Source: DATADF01 sp046263155
GTDB lineage: Bacteria > Actinomycetota > CADDZG01 > WHSQ01
NCBI GenBank assembly: GCA_046263155.1
Contig: JBHELF010000033.1
Span: forward strand, 1 to 5,530
Direction of reading: 5' to 3'
Length of the DNA stretch: 5,530 nucleotides
Below, in pieces: positions 1 to 5,530 of this stretch; the stretch's first letter is position 1, and the number at the start of each line of letters is the position of its first letter. The notes under the pieces were generated by a model. The model searched no databases. It was given only the letters and a program-made list of their open reading frames with translations, and was not told the DNA's origin. Made by a program: the position numbers and the translations under genes.

Positions 1-404
1 TGTTCCTGAAGGCGCGCCGACATCTCCGCCTCGGACCGCTCCGCGACCTCGGCATAGAAGCGGTCGAGAAAAACCGCGTGCCGGGCCACGTCTACAAGAT
101 GTGTAGTCAATACGACTTGCTGCTCCTCGTCGGGCGCGGCATCTACGAACGGCACTAGGGCAGTGCTCGCGCGCTCCTGGCCGACGGCGAAGGGGGCTAG
201 AGCCTCCAAGAGGGCGCGCCGCCAGTCCGCGTCGAGTTCGTCCCACGCGCGTGCGTCGGTGGCGAGCTGAATCGACCCGGCCCCCCACTGCCCGTGTTCC
301 CACTCGTAATAGAGCGAGCGGTAACCGGGCACTTCGCCCCAGATCCGCTCCAGCGCGCGGTCGATCTCGAGCAGGTCGAACTCGACCGGCCTCTCAGAGA
401 ACAT
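1..404 (-). CDS. Ferritin-like / ribonucleotide-reductase R2-like protein, N-terminal 134 residues (3' end outside window)
   Basis: The gene starts at ATG 404 and runs off the left edge with no stop, so 134 residues are visible. The pattern matches the helical diiron-carboxylate fold of R2 and R2-like oxidases: an aromatic stretch YYEWEHGQW (32-40), then WRRALLEALAPFAVGQE (61-77), where Glu77 matches the first metal-ligand Glu, then LTTHLVDVARHAVFLDRFY (99-117), which matches the helix carrying the second Glu and a His. His109 is kept, but the position three residues before it, usually Glu in ExxH, is Val106. Helices with the remaining ligands lie outside the window. The start overlaps the end of the upstream ATPase gene by 11 bases in another frame and has no clear Shine-Dalgarno site, so translation may be coupled; an in-frame TTG at 410 is an alternative start. 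Family placement is by motif recall. Whether it is a true R2, an R2-like oxidase or a non-catalytic relative cannot be decided here. Confidence 0.7.
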   Translation of the reverse strand, partial: MFSERPVEFDLLEIDRALERIWGEVPGYRSLYYEWEHGQWGAGSIQLATDARAWDELDADWRRALLEALAPFAVGQERASTALVPFVDAAPDEEQQVVLTTHLVDVARHAVFLDRFYAEVAERSEAEMSARLQE

Positions 405-1122
405 GGGCAAGGAAAGACTTCGTACGGGGGTCGCTAGGGCTCTTGAAGATTGATTTCGGAGGCCCGTCCTCGAGCACGCGCCCCTCGTCCATGAACAGGA
501 GCCGGGAGCCCACCTCCCGCGCGAAGCCCATTTCGTGAGTCACCACGACCATGGTCATACCCTCATCGGCCAGACGTCTCATCGTGTCGAGGACTTCTTT
601 CACGAGCTCGGGGTCGAGAGCCGAGGTCACCTCGTCGAAGAGCATCAGCTTGGGACGCATGGCCAGGGCACGGGCGATGGCAACCCTCTGCTGCTGCCCG
701 CCGGAAAGCTGCGACGGATAAGCGTCGGCCTTGTGTGCTAATCCCACGTGCTCGAGCTCGCGCCCCGCCCGTTCCTCAGCTTCCCTCTCATCAAGTTTCA
801 AAACCTTCTGCAAGGCGAGCATGATGTTGCCTTTAGCCGTCTTGTGCGGAAACAGGTTGAAAGCCTGAAACACAATTCCGATGTGAGTACGCACCTCGTT
901 GAGATCGACTCGTACGTCGGTGATGTCCCTGTCCTCGAAGAAGACGCGACCTTCTGTGGGCTCCTCCAGCAAGTTGATCGTGCGGAGCAGCGTCGACTTC
1001 CCGGAGCCGGAGGGGCCGATGACCACGACCACCGACCCCTTATCAACCTCGAGGTCTATACCCCGTAGCACGTGGTTGTCGGCGAACCACTTATGGATGC
1101 CTTCCAAACGAACGAGGCTCAC
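394..1122 (-). CDS. Polar amino-acid ABC transporter ATP-binding protein (GlnQ/HisP type)
   Basis: This cytoplasmic ATPase should drive the PAAT-family importer formed with the two genes before it. It has 242 residues, normal for the family, and all nucleotide-binding motifs are intact: Walker A GPSGSGKST (36-44), Q-loop Gln86 in VFQAFNLFPH, signature LSGGQQQR (139-146), Walker B LMLFDE (159-164) with catalytic Glu164, D-loop SALDPE (167-172), and switch His196 in VVVTHEMGFA. The FDEVTSALDPE and FNLFPH wording is characteristic of the GlnQ/HisP branch. It starts with GTG at 1122, overlapping the permease stop codon by 4 bases (GTGA), with AGGAG seven bases upstream, which indicates coupled translation. 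It ends in TGA inside the start of the downstream ferritin-like gene. The transported amino acid cannot be read from an ATPase, so no specific gene name is given. Confidence 0.94.
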   Translation of the reverse strand: MSLVRLEGIHKWFADNHVLRGIDLEVDKGSVVVVIGPSGSGKSTLLRTINLLEEPTEGRVFFEDRDITDVRVDLNEVRTHIGIVFQAFNLFPHKTAKGNIMLALQKVLKLDEREAEERAGRELEHVGLAHKADAYPSQLSGGQQQRVAIARALAMRPKLMLFDEVTSALDPELVKEVLDTMRRLADEGMTMVVVTHEMGFAREVGSRLLFMDEGRVLEDGPPKSIFKSPSDPRTKSFLAHVL

Positions 1123-2192
1123 GCGGTAACTCCTACGAGGCCGCTGCGCAGTCGCCTCTCGACCGCGTTAACAAGACGGATCAACGGCAGACTGATGATT
1201 AGGTACCCCGCAGCCGCCGCGATGTAGTAAGTCGCATTGAATGTGTTCGAAACCAATTGATCGGCCGTCGTCATGATGTCGCGCTGCGAGGCCGTGAGCC
1301 CCAAAATGATGATCAGTGCTGTGTCCTTGACCAGAATCACGAACTCATTCATCAATGGAGGGATCACGCGCCGAACAGCCTGAGGAATGACCGCATGGCG
1401 CATTGCCTGGAAATACGACATCCCGAGACCGCGCGCTGCCTCCAGCTGACCTCGCTCGATGGACTGGATCCCGGCTCGAAATACCTCAGCGGCGTATGCG
1501 CCCGTGTTGAGGCTCAAGGCGATGACTCCCGCTGTATAGGTCGGGATGTTGAGCTGAAGACCAATGGGCAAACCGATACCGATAAACAGAAGCTGCCAGA
1601 CGAGAGGAGTTCCACGGAAGAAGTTGATGTAGATACGAGCCGGCGCACGCACTACCGCTCGCTTCGAAATCGCGAATACCGCCAGGAGGAGCCCCAAGAG
1701 GATTCCAAAGAATTCCGACAGGCCGGCCAGAATGAGCGTGTTCTTCGCGCCGTTAACGAATTGCCCTACGACCGGGGGGAGCCGCTCCAGGTCGAGATAG
1801 TTGAGGACAAAGTTCTGAACGTCGCCGCGGGTGAAGAGCAGCAGAGTGACGGCGAGTACGGCGGCCTGGAACCCAAGGATCGCACCGCTCGCGGCCTCTC
1901 CACGGCTGACCTTGGTTGGCATCTGCCGATACAGCACTGCGCCTGCGATCAGAGCAGCGGCTCCAATAATCGATGCACTTATCAGCACGACGGCGAGCTC
2001 GGTCGATTTGAACCCGGCGACCAGATTCCTGATCGGCGTGAAACCGTGGAGGGCGAGCGCGGATGGGATCCCGATAATGGCGACGAGCAGGGCCACGCCG
2101 CCGAGTGCCGCGACGACAAGTGCCTGAGGGGTGCTCTGCTCTCTCAACCATGTCAGGCCCCGTTCAGGCCGCTCGATGATCGAGCTGGCCAT
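1119..2192 (-). CDS. Polar amino-acid ABC transporter permease (HisM/GlnP type) with long N-terminal membrane extension
   Basis: This inner-membrane permease of the PAAT family has 357 residues from ATG 2192. That start is preferred over an in-frame GTG at 2201 because AGGAGG lies eight bases before the ATG and would overlap the GTG. The C-terminal part (about 144-345) is a MetI-like domain. It contains the family segment NFFRGTPLVWQL (190-201) and the EAA loop, with LEAARGLG (250-257) followed by AVIPQA (267-272), which contacts the ATPase. The first ~125 residues are additional to the ~220-residue minimal HisM/GlnP protein and hold about three hydrophobic spans (near 24-48, 66-89 and 103-121), giving roughly eight spans in all. 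Longer permeases of the AapQ/AapM kind are known in this family. Only one permease gene lies in the cluster, so a homodimer is the simplest inference. It follows the binding-protein gene after a hairpin and overlaps the ATPase gene by 4 bases. Confidence 0.94.
   Translation of the reverse strand: MASSIIERPERGLTWLREQSTPQALVVAALGGVALLVAIIGIPSALALHGFTPIRNLVAGFKSTELAVVLISASIIGAAALIAGAVLYRQMPTKVSRGEAASGAILGFQAAVLAVTLLLFTRGDVQNFVLNYLDLERLPPVVGQFVNGAKNTLILAGLSEFFGILLGLLLAVFAISKRAVVRAPARIYINFFRGTPLVWQLLFIGIGLPIGLQLNIPTYTAGVIALSLNTGAYAAEVFRAGIQSIERGQLEAARGLGMSYFQAMRHAVIPQAVRRVIPPLMNEFVILVKDTALIIILGLTASQRDIMTTADQLVSNTFNATYYIAAAAGYLIISLPLIRLVNAVERRLRSGLVGVTA
1130..1134 (-). promoter_or_regulatory. Ribosome binding site of the PAAT ATPase gene
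   Basis: AGGAG on the minus strand lies seven bases before GTG 1122, inside the last codons of the permease gene. It supports the GTG start and the 4-base overlap between the two genes. Confidence 0.75.
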
Positions 2193-2200
2193 TGACAACA

Positions 2201-2206
2201 CCTCCT
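2201..2206 (-). promoter_or_regulatory. Ribosome binding site of the permease gene
   Basis: A full AGGAGG lies eight bases before ATG 2192. It decides the permease start, because the alternative in-frame GTG at 2199-2201 overlaps the site. It begins only three bases after the foot of the intercistronic hairpin, so hairpin stability could affect ribosome access. Confidence 0.85.
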
Positions 2207-2209
2207 AAG

Positions 2210-2241
2210 CAGAGACCCGCGCCTTTCGGCGCGGGTCTCTG
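2210..2241 (-). promoter_or_regulatory. Intercistronic hairpin between binding-protein and permease genes (14-bp perfect stem, GAAA loop)
   Basis: On the transcribed strand CAGAGACCCGCGCC pairs perfectly with GGCGCGGGTCTCTG around a GAAA loop, a stable C(GAAA)G tetraloop. It begins 20 bases after the TAA of the binding-protein gene and ends three bases before the permease AGGAGG. No U-run follows on either strand, so it does not look like a standard intrinsic terminator. In ABC importer operons such structures between binding-protein and permease genes commonly protect the upstream message from 3' exonucleases or attenuate read-through, giving more binding protein than membrane complex. That role is inferred here; the stem itself is plain in the sequence. 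Confidence 0.85.
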
Positions 2242-2261
2242 TGACCTCTAGACGATCCGCC

Positions 2262-3164
2262 TTATTGCGAAGTGTTGATCGTCAGCGATTGAAGCGAGGG
2301 GTAATAAGCCAGGCTGAAATCGACCACCTTGCGTCGCTCGGCCACCGTCTCCGAGGCAGGCGAACCCTCGGGGGCGTACGCCGTGACCGCTGCAACGACG
2401 ACATCGAACTTGGTTCCGGAGCGCAGTTGCTGAAAAATCGTTCCGAAGTCCGTTGAAATCCACGAATCGTCGGGATTCTCCAGACCCAGCCTCTCTGCAA
2501 TTCCGCGCACGACCTCGACATCAAAGCCCGTTAGGTCGCCGTTTTCCTCGAACTCGAACGGCGGATAGGGGATGTCCGATCCCACGGTCAGGACTCCGTC
2601 CTCGATCGTGTCGAAGTCTCCTCCCGCGGCCGGCGCCTCAGCGTCCGAGTAATCGGGAGGTTCTTGGTCCGGAAAGTACTTGGTGAAGATCTCCTCGTAC
2701 GTTCCGTCCTCAAACATCTCAACCAGAGCGCCATCGATCGCATCGCGAAGACCCGGGTTGGCTTTGGCGACCGCGATGGCGTATTCCTCACCCGTCTCGA
2801 TCTGTTGCACTACCTGGAGGTCTGGCCTGCCCTCCACGGCTTCCAGGGAAACGGGCAGGTCGTTCAAGACGGCGACGACCTGACCCGCCTGTAGGGCCTG
2901 GTACATCGGGGGGGACTTTTCGAAGCTCACCAGGTCTACCCCTAGAGGCGTCAGGTTCTCCTCGGCCCAAAATGCCCCGGTGGTTGCGCGCTGTACCGCG
3001 ACGCGGTCGCCTTCCTGCAGGTCCTCGAAGGTCCGAATCTGCTGCGGTTCGGCGCCGGTATCGGTGTCCCCGTCCTCGTCGCCTCCGTCGCACGCGCCCA
3101 GCGTAAGCACGAGCACGCCTGCTACTGCGAGGAGCTTCACCCAGTTGTTCTTACGTGGTTCCAT
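2262..3164 (-). CDS. Lipoprotein amino-acid-binding protein of PAAT ABC importer, SBP_bac_3 fold with circularly permuted segment order
   Basis: This is the extracytoplasmic substrate receptor for the permease and ATPase that follow. Its 300 residues begin with a lipoprotein signal: basic n-region, hydrophobic core, lipobox LGAC with Cys25, then an acidic Gly/Asp tether (26-41). The segment order is unusual. Residues about 43-165 (TFEDLQEGDRVAVQRATTG, then the VLNDLPVS Asp, ending DGTYEEIFTKYF) match what is normally the second half of SBP_bac_3 proteins. Residues about 189-300 (GVLTVGSDIPYPPFEF, LTGFDVE, FDVVVAAVT, ERRKVVDFS, AYYPSLQSL) match what is normally the first half. A Pro/Asp/Gly-rich linker (166-188) joins them. 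Ligand-site candidates Thr61/Thr62, Asp102 and Arg277 or Arg278 are present. A roughly ten-residue insertion sits in the binding loop near 262-273. The start has AGGAGG only three bases upstream, closer than usual. Amino-acid specificity is not evident. An intact signal, stop codon and partner genes argue against a pseudogene. Confidence 0.9.
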   Translation of the reverse strand: MEPRKNNWVKLLAVAGVLVLTLGACDGGDEDGDTDTGAEPQQIRTFEDLQEGDRVAVQRATTGAFWAEENLTPLGVDLVSFEKSPPMYQALQAGQVVAVLNDLPVSLEAVEGRPDLQVVQQIETGEEYAIAVAKANPGLRDAIDGALVEMFEDGTYEEIFTKYFPDQEPPDYSDAEAPAAGGDFDTIEDGVLTVGSDIPYPPFEFEENGDLTGFDVEVVRGIAERLGLENPDDSWISTDFGTIFQQLRSGTKFDVVVAAVTAYAPEGSPASETVAERRKVVDFSLAYYPSLQSLTINTSQ

Positions 3165-3167
3165 AGT

Positions 3168-3173
3168 CCTCCT
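3168..3173 (-). promoter_or_regulatory. Ribosome binding site of the binding-protein gene, unusually close to ATG
   Basis: AGGAGG lies in the 20-base gap after livF with only three bases (ACT) before ATG 3164. The spacing is shorter than the usual five to nine. No better start is seen: the next candidate, an in-frame GTG at residue 9, would remove most of the basic n-region of the signal peptide. Confidence 0.65.
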
Positions 3174-3184
3174 ATCTGTTTCTT

Positions 3185-3901
3185 CTATCCCTCGCCGAGG
3201 TACGCCTTGCGCACCTCGTCGTTGCCTAGCAACTTCTTAGCATCATCCTGAAGAACAATCTCGCCCGTCTCGAGCACATACCCCCGGTCCGCCAACTGCA
3301 GAGCGAGCTGGGCATTCTGCTCGACGAGGAGGATCGTGGTTCCTTGCTCATGGATGACGCGCAGTAGATCGAAGATCTTCTCTACGAACAATGGTGCGAG
3401 ACCCATGGACGGTTCGTCTAGCATCAGAAGACGGGGATGGGACATCAGCGCTCGTCCCACGGCAAGCATCTGCTGTTCCCCTCCCGAGAGCGTGCCCCCC
3501 ATTTGCTTCTCTCGTTCCTTCAGTACGGGGAACAGCTCGAATATACGGTCGTAGTCGTCCACCATGGTCTGCCCGCGCCGCCCATAGGCCCCCATGGTCA
3601 GGTTCTCGCGCACGCTCATGCGCGGGAAGATGTGGCGCCCTTCGGGGACATGCGATAAGCCCAGCTCCACGATCTCGTGAGCGGGCATGTTGTCGATCCG
3701 CTGCCCGGCGAAAGTGATGTCGCCTCCAGAAGCGCGCTTGACGCCCGAGATCGTCTTCAGAGTTGTGCTCTTTCCCGCTCCGTTCCCGCCGATCAGAGTC
3801 ACCAGTTCGCCTTCGTTCACGTTTAGGGAGATGCCCCTGACGGCCTCGATTCCGCCGTAGTTGACGGTCACTTCGCTCACTTCGAGTAGGGCCTCAGCCA
3901 C
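3185..3901 (-). CDS. livF: Branched-chain amino-acid ABC transporter ATP-binding protein LivF
   Basis: This is one of two cytoplasmic ATPases of the LIV/HAAT importer, pairing with LivG under the LivH/LivM permease. From GTG 3901 it has 238 residues, normal for LivF. Motifs are Walker A GGNGAGKST (38-46), the LivF-type VPEGRHIFPRMSVREN (85-100) with Glu in place of the Q-loop Gln, signature LSGGEQQ (138-144), Walker B LLMLDE (158-163), SMGLAP (165-170), and LLVEQNA (191-197), where LivF proteins characteristically lack the switch His. An ATG at 3967 is in frame but would overlap livG by 74 bases and add a Ser/His/Pro/Arg-rich tail with no family match. The GTG gives an N terminus parallel to LivG (AEALLE against AEAILE), so it is preferred. 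It overlaps the end of livG by eight bases, with a weak GGGG ribosome site ten bases upstream. The stop is TAG, 20 bases before the binding-protein gene. Confidence 0.94.
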   Translation of the reverse strand: MAEALLEVSEVTVNYGGIEAVRGISLNVNEGELVTLIGGNGAGKSTTLKTISGVKRASGGDITFAGQRIDNMPAHEIVELGLSHVPEGRHIFPRMSVRENLTMGAYGRRGQTMVDDYDRIFELFPVLKEREKQMGGTLSGGEQQMLAVGRALMSHPRLLMLDEPSMGLAPLFVEKIFDLLRVIHEQGTTILLVEQNAQLALQLADRGYVLETGEIVLQDDAKKLLGNDEVRKAYLGEG

Positions 3902-4751
3902 GCTTTTTCGTCCCCTTCTTGGGCTTGGATGGTGCGAGTGCGGCTCCGTGCTCGACCGCGCCGGCACCGAGATAAGCCTCGACGACCTTGGGGTCGCGCT
4001 GCACCTCCGTGGGCGACCCGTCGGCGATCTTCTCGCCGTGGTCGAGCACCGCGACCTTCTCGCAGATACCCATGACCACTTTCATATCGTGCTCGATGAG
4101 AAGAATCGTGATGTCGCGGTCCCGGATCTTCGCGATCAGCGACATGAGCGCAGCCTTCTCTGTGGGATTCATCCCGGCTGCAGGCTCGTCCAACAGTAGA
4201 AGCTTGGGGCGCGTAGCCAGGGCCCGTGCGATCTCTACGCGCCGTTGGTCGCCGTAAGACAAATTGCCGGCGAGCTCATTTGCGTACTTGTGGATTCCGA
4301 CGAAGTGGAGTTCGTCCTCGGCCTTCTGTTGTCCGTCTCGTTCCTCGCGGCGATGGCGCGGCAAGCGAAAGATGGCGTCGAAGATGTTCTGGCGGTGATG
4401 GGCATCGGCACCGACGAACACGTTCTCGAGTGCGGTCATGTTTTGGAACAGCCTGATGTTCTGGAACGTCCGCCCAATGCCGCCCTTCGTGATCTCGAAG
4501 GGCTTACGAAGCCGACGCCTAACGCCGAGGGTCATTGCCTCGAGAAGATCTTGACCGTCAAATGTGACGTTCCCATCCGTGGGCGCATAGATACCGGTCA
4601 TGAGGTTGAAGAATGTGGTCTTCCCCGCCCCGTTAGGGCCAATGAGACCGCGGATTTGACCTTTCTCAATCACGAGGTCGACCTTGCTGACCGCGGTGAG
4701 GCCACCGAACTGCTTCGTAACGTTCCGGGCTTCGAGAATAGCTTCAGCCAT
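3894..4751 (-). CDS. livG: Branched-chain amino-acid ABC transporter ATP-binding protein LivG
   Basis: This is the second ATPase of the LIV/HAAT importer, with 285 residues. Walker A is GPNGAGKTT (38-46), the Q-loop Gln97 lies in GRTFQNIRLF, the signature is LSYGDQRR (164-171, the LivG variant of LSGGQ), Walker B is LLLLDEPAAGMN (184-195) with catalytic Glu189, and the switch His221 is in LLIEHDM. The insertion between Walker A and the Q-loop (about 69-90) and the NPTE motif (195-198) are typical of LivG. The C terminus extends past the usual EAYLG end (about 258-262) into a roughly 20-residue tail finishing in a Lys/Arg-rich run (KPKKGTKKRG), which overlaps the livF start and may be partly a by-product of that overlap. 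ATG 4751 has GGAG six bases upstream and an in-frame TAG just before it, so the start is secure. It follows livM after 36 bases. Confidence 0.95.
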   Translation of the reverse strand: MAEAILEARNVTKQFGGLTAVSKVDLVIEKGQIRGLIGPNGAGKTTFFNLMTGIYAPTDGNVTFDGQDLLEAMTLGVRRRLRKPFEITKGGIGRTFQNIRLFQNMTALENVFVGADAHHRQNIFDAIFRLPRHRREERDGQQKAEDELHFVGIHKYANELAGNLSYGDQRRVEIARALATRPKLLLLDEPAAGMNPTEKAALMSLIAKIRDRDITILLIEHDMKVVMGICEKVAVLDHGEKIADGSPTEVQRDPKVVEAYLGAGAVEHGAALAPSKPKKGTKKRG

Positions 4752-4757
4752 CGACTA

Positions 4758-4761
4758 CTCC
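4758..4761 (-). promoter_or_regulatory. Ribosome binding site of livG
   Basis: GGAG lies six bases before ATG 4751. An in-frame TAG (4755-4757) sits between this site and the start, so the livG reading frame cannot begin further upstream. Confidence 0.65.
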
Positions 4762-4787
4762 ATCGAGGCCATCGATGATGAGAAGAA

Positions 4788-5530
4788 TCACGCGCCACCT
4801 CCCGCGGCGTCGTAAAGCTGTTCCTCTACGAGATGGCCCTTCAGCTCCGCCTTGCGCCGCTTCGACGGAATGAGTCCCTGCGGACGGAAGATCATCAACA
4901 CGACCAGGACTAATCCGAACACGAAGAAGCGGTAATCCTCGAACCCCCGGAAGATCTCGGGTAAGAGCACGACCGCCGTCGCTCCGATGATCGCGCCGGG
5001 GATCGAGCCCATCCCGCCCACAACTACCATCGCCAAAATGAGGATCGATTGGATGATGCTGAAGGTGGGCGGGTTGATGAAGTTCACCTGCTCCGCATAG
5101 ATGACCCCACCCACTCCCGCCGTGCAAGCCCCGATTACGAACGCGGCCAGCTTCATGCGGACCACGGGAACGCCCATCGCCGCGGCGGCGATCTCGTCCT
5201 CGCGGATCGCCACCCACGCCCGGCCTATGCGGGAGTGGTCAAGCATGCGGATCGCGATGACCCACAACACGACGAACCCAAGTAACAACCAGTAGTACTT
5301 CTTATCGAGCAGAGTCCCCCATTCAATATTCAGTTCCCCGACCCTGACGGCCGGATGCGGGATTCCGCGCACTCCTCTCGGTCCACCGGTGATGTTGTCG
5401 AGGTTGTTCGCCGTGATTCGAAGGATTTCGCCGAATCCAAGCGTCACGATCGCGAGGTAGTCCCCGCGCAGACGCAATGTAGGAGAGCCCAATACCACGC
5501 CCGCGATGACGGCCGGGGCCAGCGCCGCGG
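4788..5530 (-). CDS. livM: Branched-chain amino-acid ABC transporter permease LivM (5' end outside window)
   Basis: This is one of the two membrane subunits of the LIV/HAAT importer, forming the channel with LivH. The frame stays open to the right edge, so 246 C-terminal residues are seen and the start lies outside; a GTG at 5498 is internal and not the real start. The family hallmark PTLRLRGDYLAIVTLGFGEI follows a hydrophobic stretch at the edge, and ITGGPRG and RAWVAIREDEIAAAAMG come next, the latter being the ATPase-contacting cytoplasmic loop. Further hydrophobic spans include LAAFVIGACTAGVGGVIYA and ILILAMVVVGGMGSIPGA, and the end has the typical FRPQGLIP followed by a charged cytoplasmic tail. 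It is followed by livG after 36 bases, the usual order livH-livM-livG-livF. livH should lie just to the right. Confidence 0.95.
   Translation of the reverse strand, partial: AALAPAVIAGVVLGSPTLRLRGDYLAIVTLGFGEILRITANNLDNITGGPRGVRGIPHPAVRVGELNIEWGTLLDKKYYWLLLGFVVLWVIAIRMLDHSRIGRAWVAIREDEIAAAAMGVPVVRMKLAAFVIGACTAGVGGVIYAEQVNFINPPTFSIIQSILILAMVVVGGMGSIPGAIIGATAVVLLPEIFRGFEDYRFFVFGLVLVVLMIFRPQGLIPSKRRKAELKGHLVEEQLYDAAGGGA

Noticed and set aside
1257..2195. Long plus-strand open frame (312 codons) opposite the permease gene
   Set aside because: Its translation is rich in Asp, Arg, Glu and Gln with no recognisable domain, and it lies wholly opposite a well-supported permease gene. It is a codon-bias shadow.
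2210..2241. Hairpin as an ordinary intrinsic terminator
   Set aside because: No U-tract follows on either strand, and the permease ribosome site begins three bases after the stem. Partial attenuation remains possible.
2262..3164. Binding-protein gene as a pseudogene or fusion of two broken halves
   Set aside because: One uninterrupted frame carries a signal peptide, lipobox, ribosome site and proper stop, both halves keep their core motifs, and the partner permease and ATPase are intact. Decay would not be expected to leave a clean swap at the inter-lobe crossover.
3204..3901. Missing switch His and Glu at the Q-loop in LivF as a sign of an inactive ATPase
   Set aside because: The VPEGR and VEQN forms are normal for LivF proteins; Walker A, Walker B and signature are intact.
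3902..3967. Upstream ATG start for livF at 3967
   Set aside because: It would overlap livG by 74 bases and add 22 low-complexity residues. GTG 3901 gives a typical LivF N terminus.
4748..4775. Three copies of TCGATGG (minus strand) around the livG start
   Set aside because: The unit is only seven bases, with uneven spacing (12 and 9), and part of it lies in coding sequence. This is too short to distinguish from chance.
4245..4778. Plus-strand open frame (177 codons) opposite livG
   Set aside because: It mirrors the livG coding frame, has no ribosome site or family motif, and would need overlap with a certain gene.

Overview
The window is a densely packed, entirely minus-strand stretch of a high-GC bacterial chromosome, read from right to left. 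Seven genes are visible, two cut by the window edges, and no gap exceeds about 70 bases. High GC, GTG starts, strong AGGAGG-type ribosome sites and a lipoprotein solute-binding protein with an acidic Gly/Asp-rich tether suggest an actinobacterium (Actinomycetota). This assignment rests on composition and protein style only.

Right part (5530 to 3185): the 3' end of livM, then livG and livF. These are an inner-membrane permease and the two ATPases of a branched-chain (hydrophobic) amino-acid ABC importer of the LIV/HAAT family. livH and a LIV-type binding protein are not in view and would be expected further right.

Middle and left (3164 to 394): only 20 bases after livF comes a second ABC importer of a different class, the polar amino-acid (PAAT, His/Gln/Glu type) family. 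It has a lipoprotein solute-binding protein, a single permease with a long N-terminal membrane extension, and a GlnQ/HisP-type ATPase. A perfect 14-bp hairpin with a GAAA loop lies between the binding-protein gene and the permease gene. The permease and ATPase genes overlap by 4 bases. All six transporter genes could lie on one transcript; no promoter or U-tract terminator is apparent in the short gaps.

Left edge (404 to 1): the ATPase gene overlaps the start of a partial gene for a ferritin-like protein resembling ribonucleotide-reductase R2 or R2-like oxidases.

The most striking observation is the PAAT binding protein. Its two SBP_bac_3 segments are in reversed order: the part that normally forms the second half follows the lipobox directly, and the part that normally forms the first half is at the C terminus. 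It reads as a natural circular permutation opened at the first inter-lobe crossover, in an intact gene with a signal peptide, ribosome site and intact partner genes. A second oddity is a Val in place of the usual metal-ligand Glu in the ExxH motif of the ferritin-like protein.
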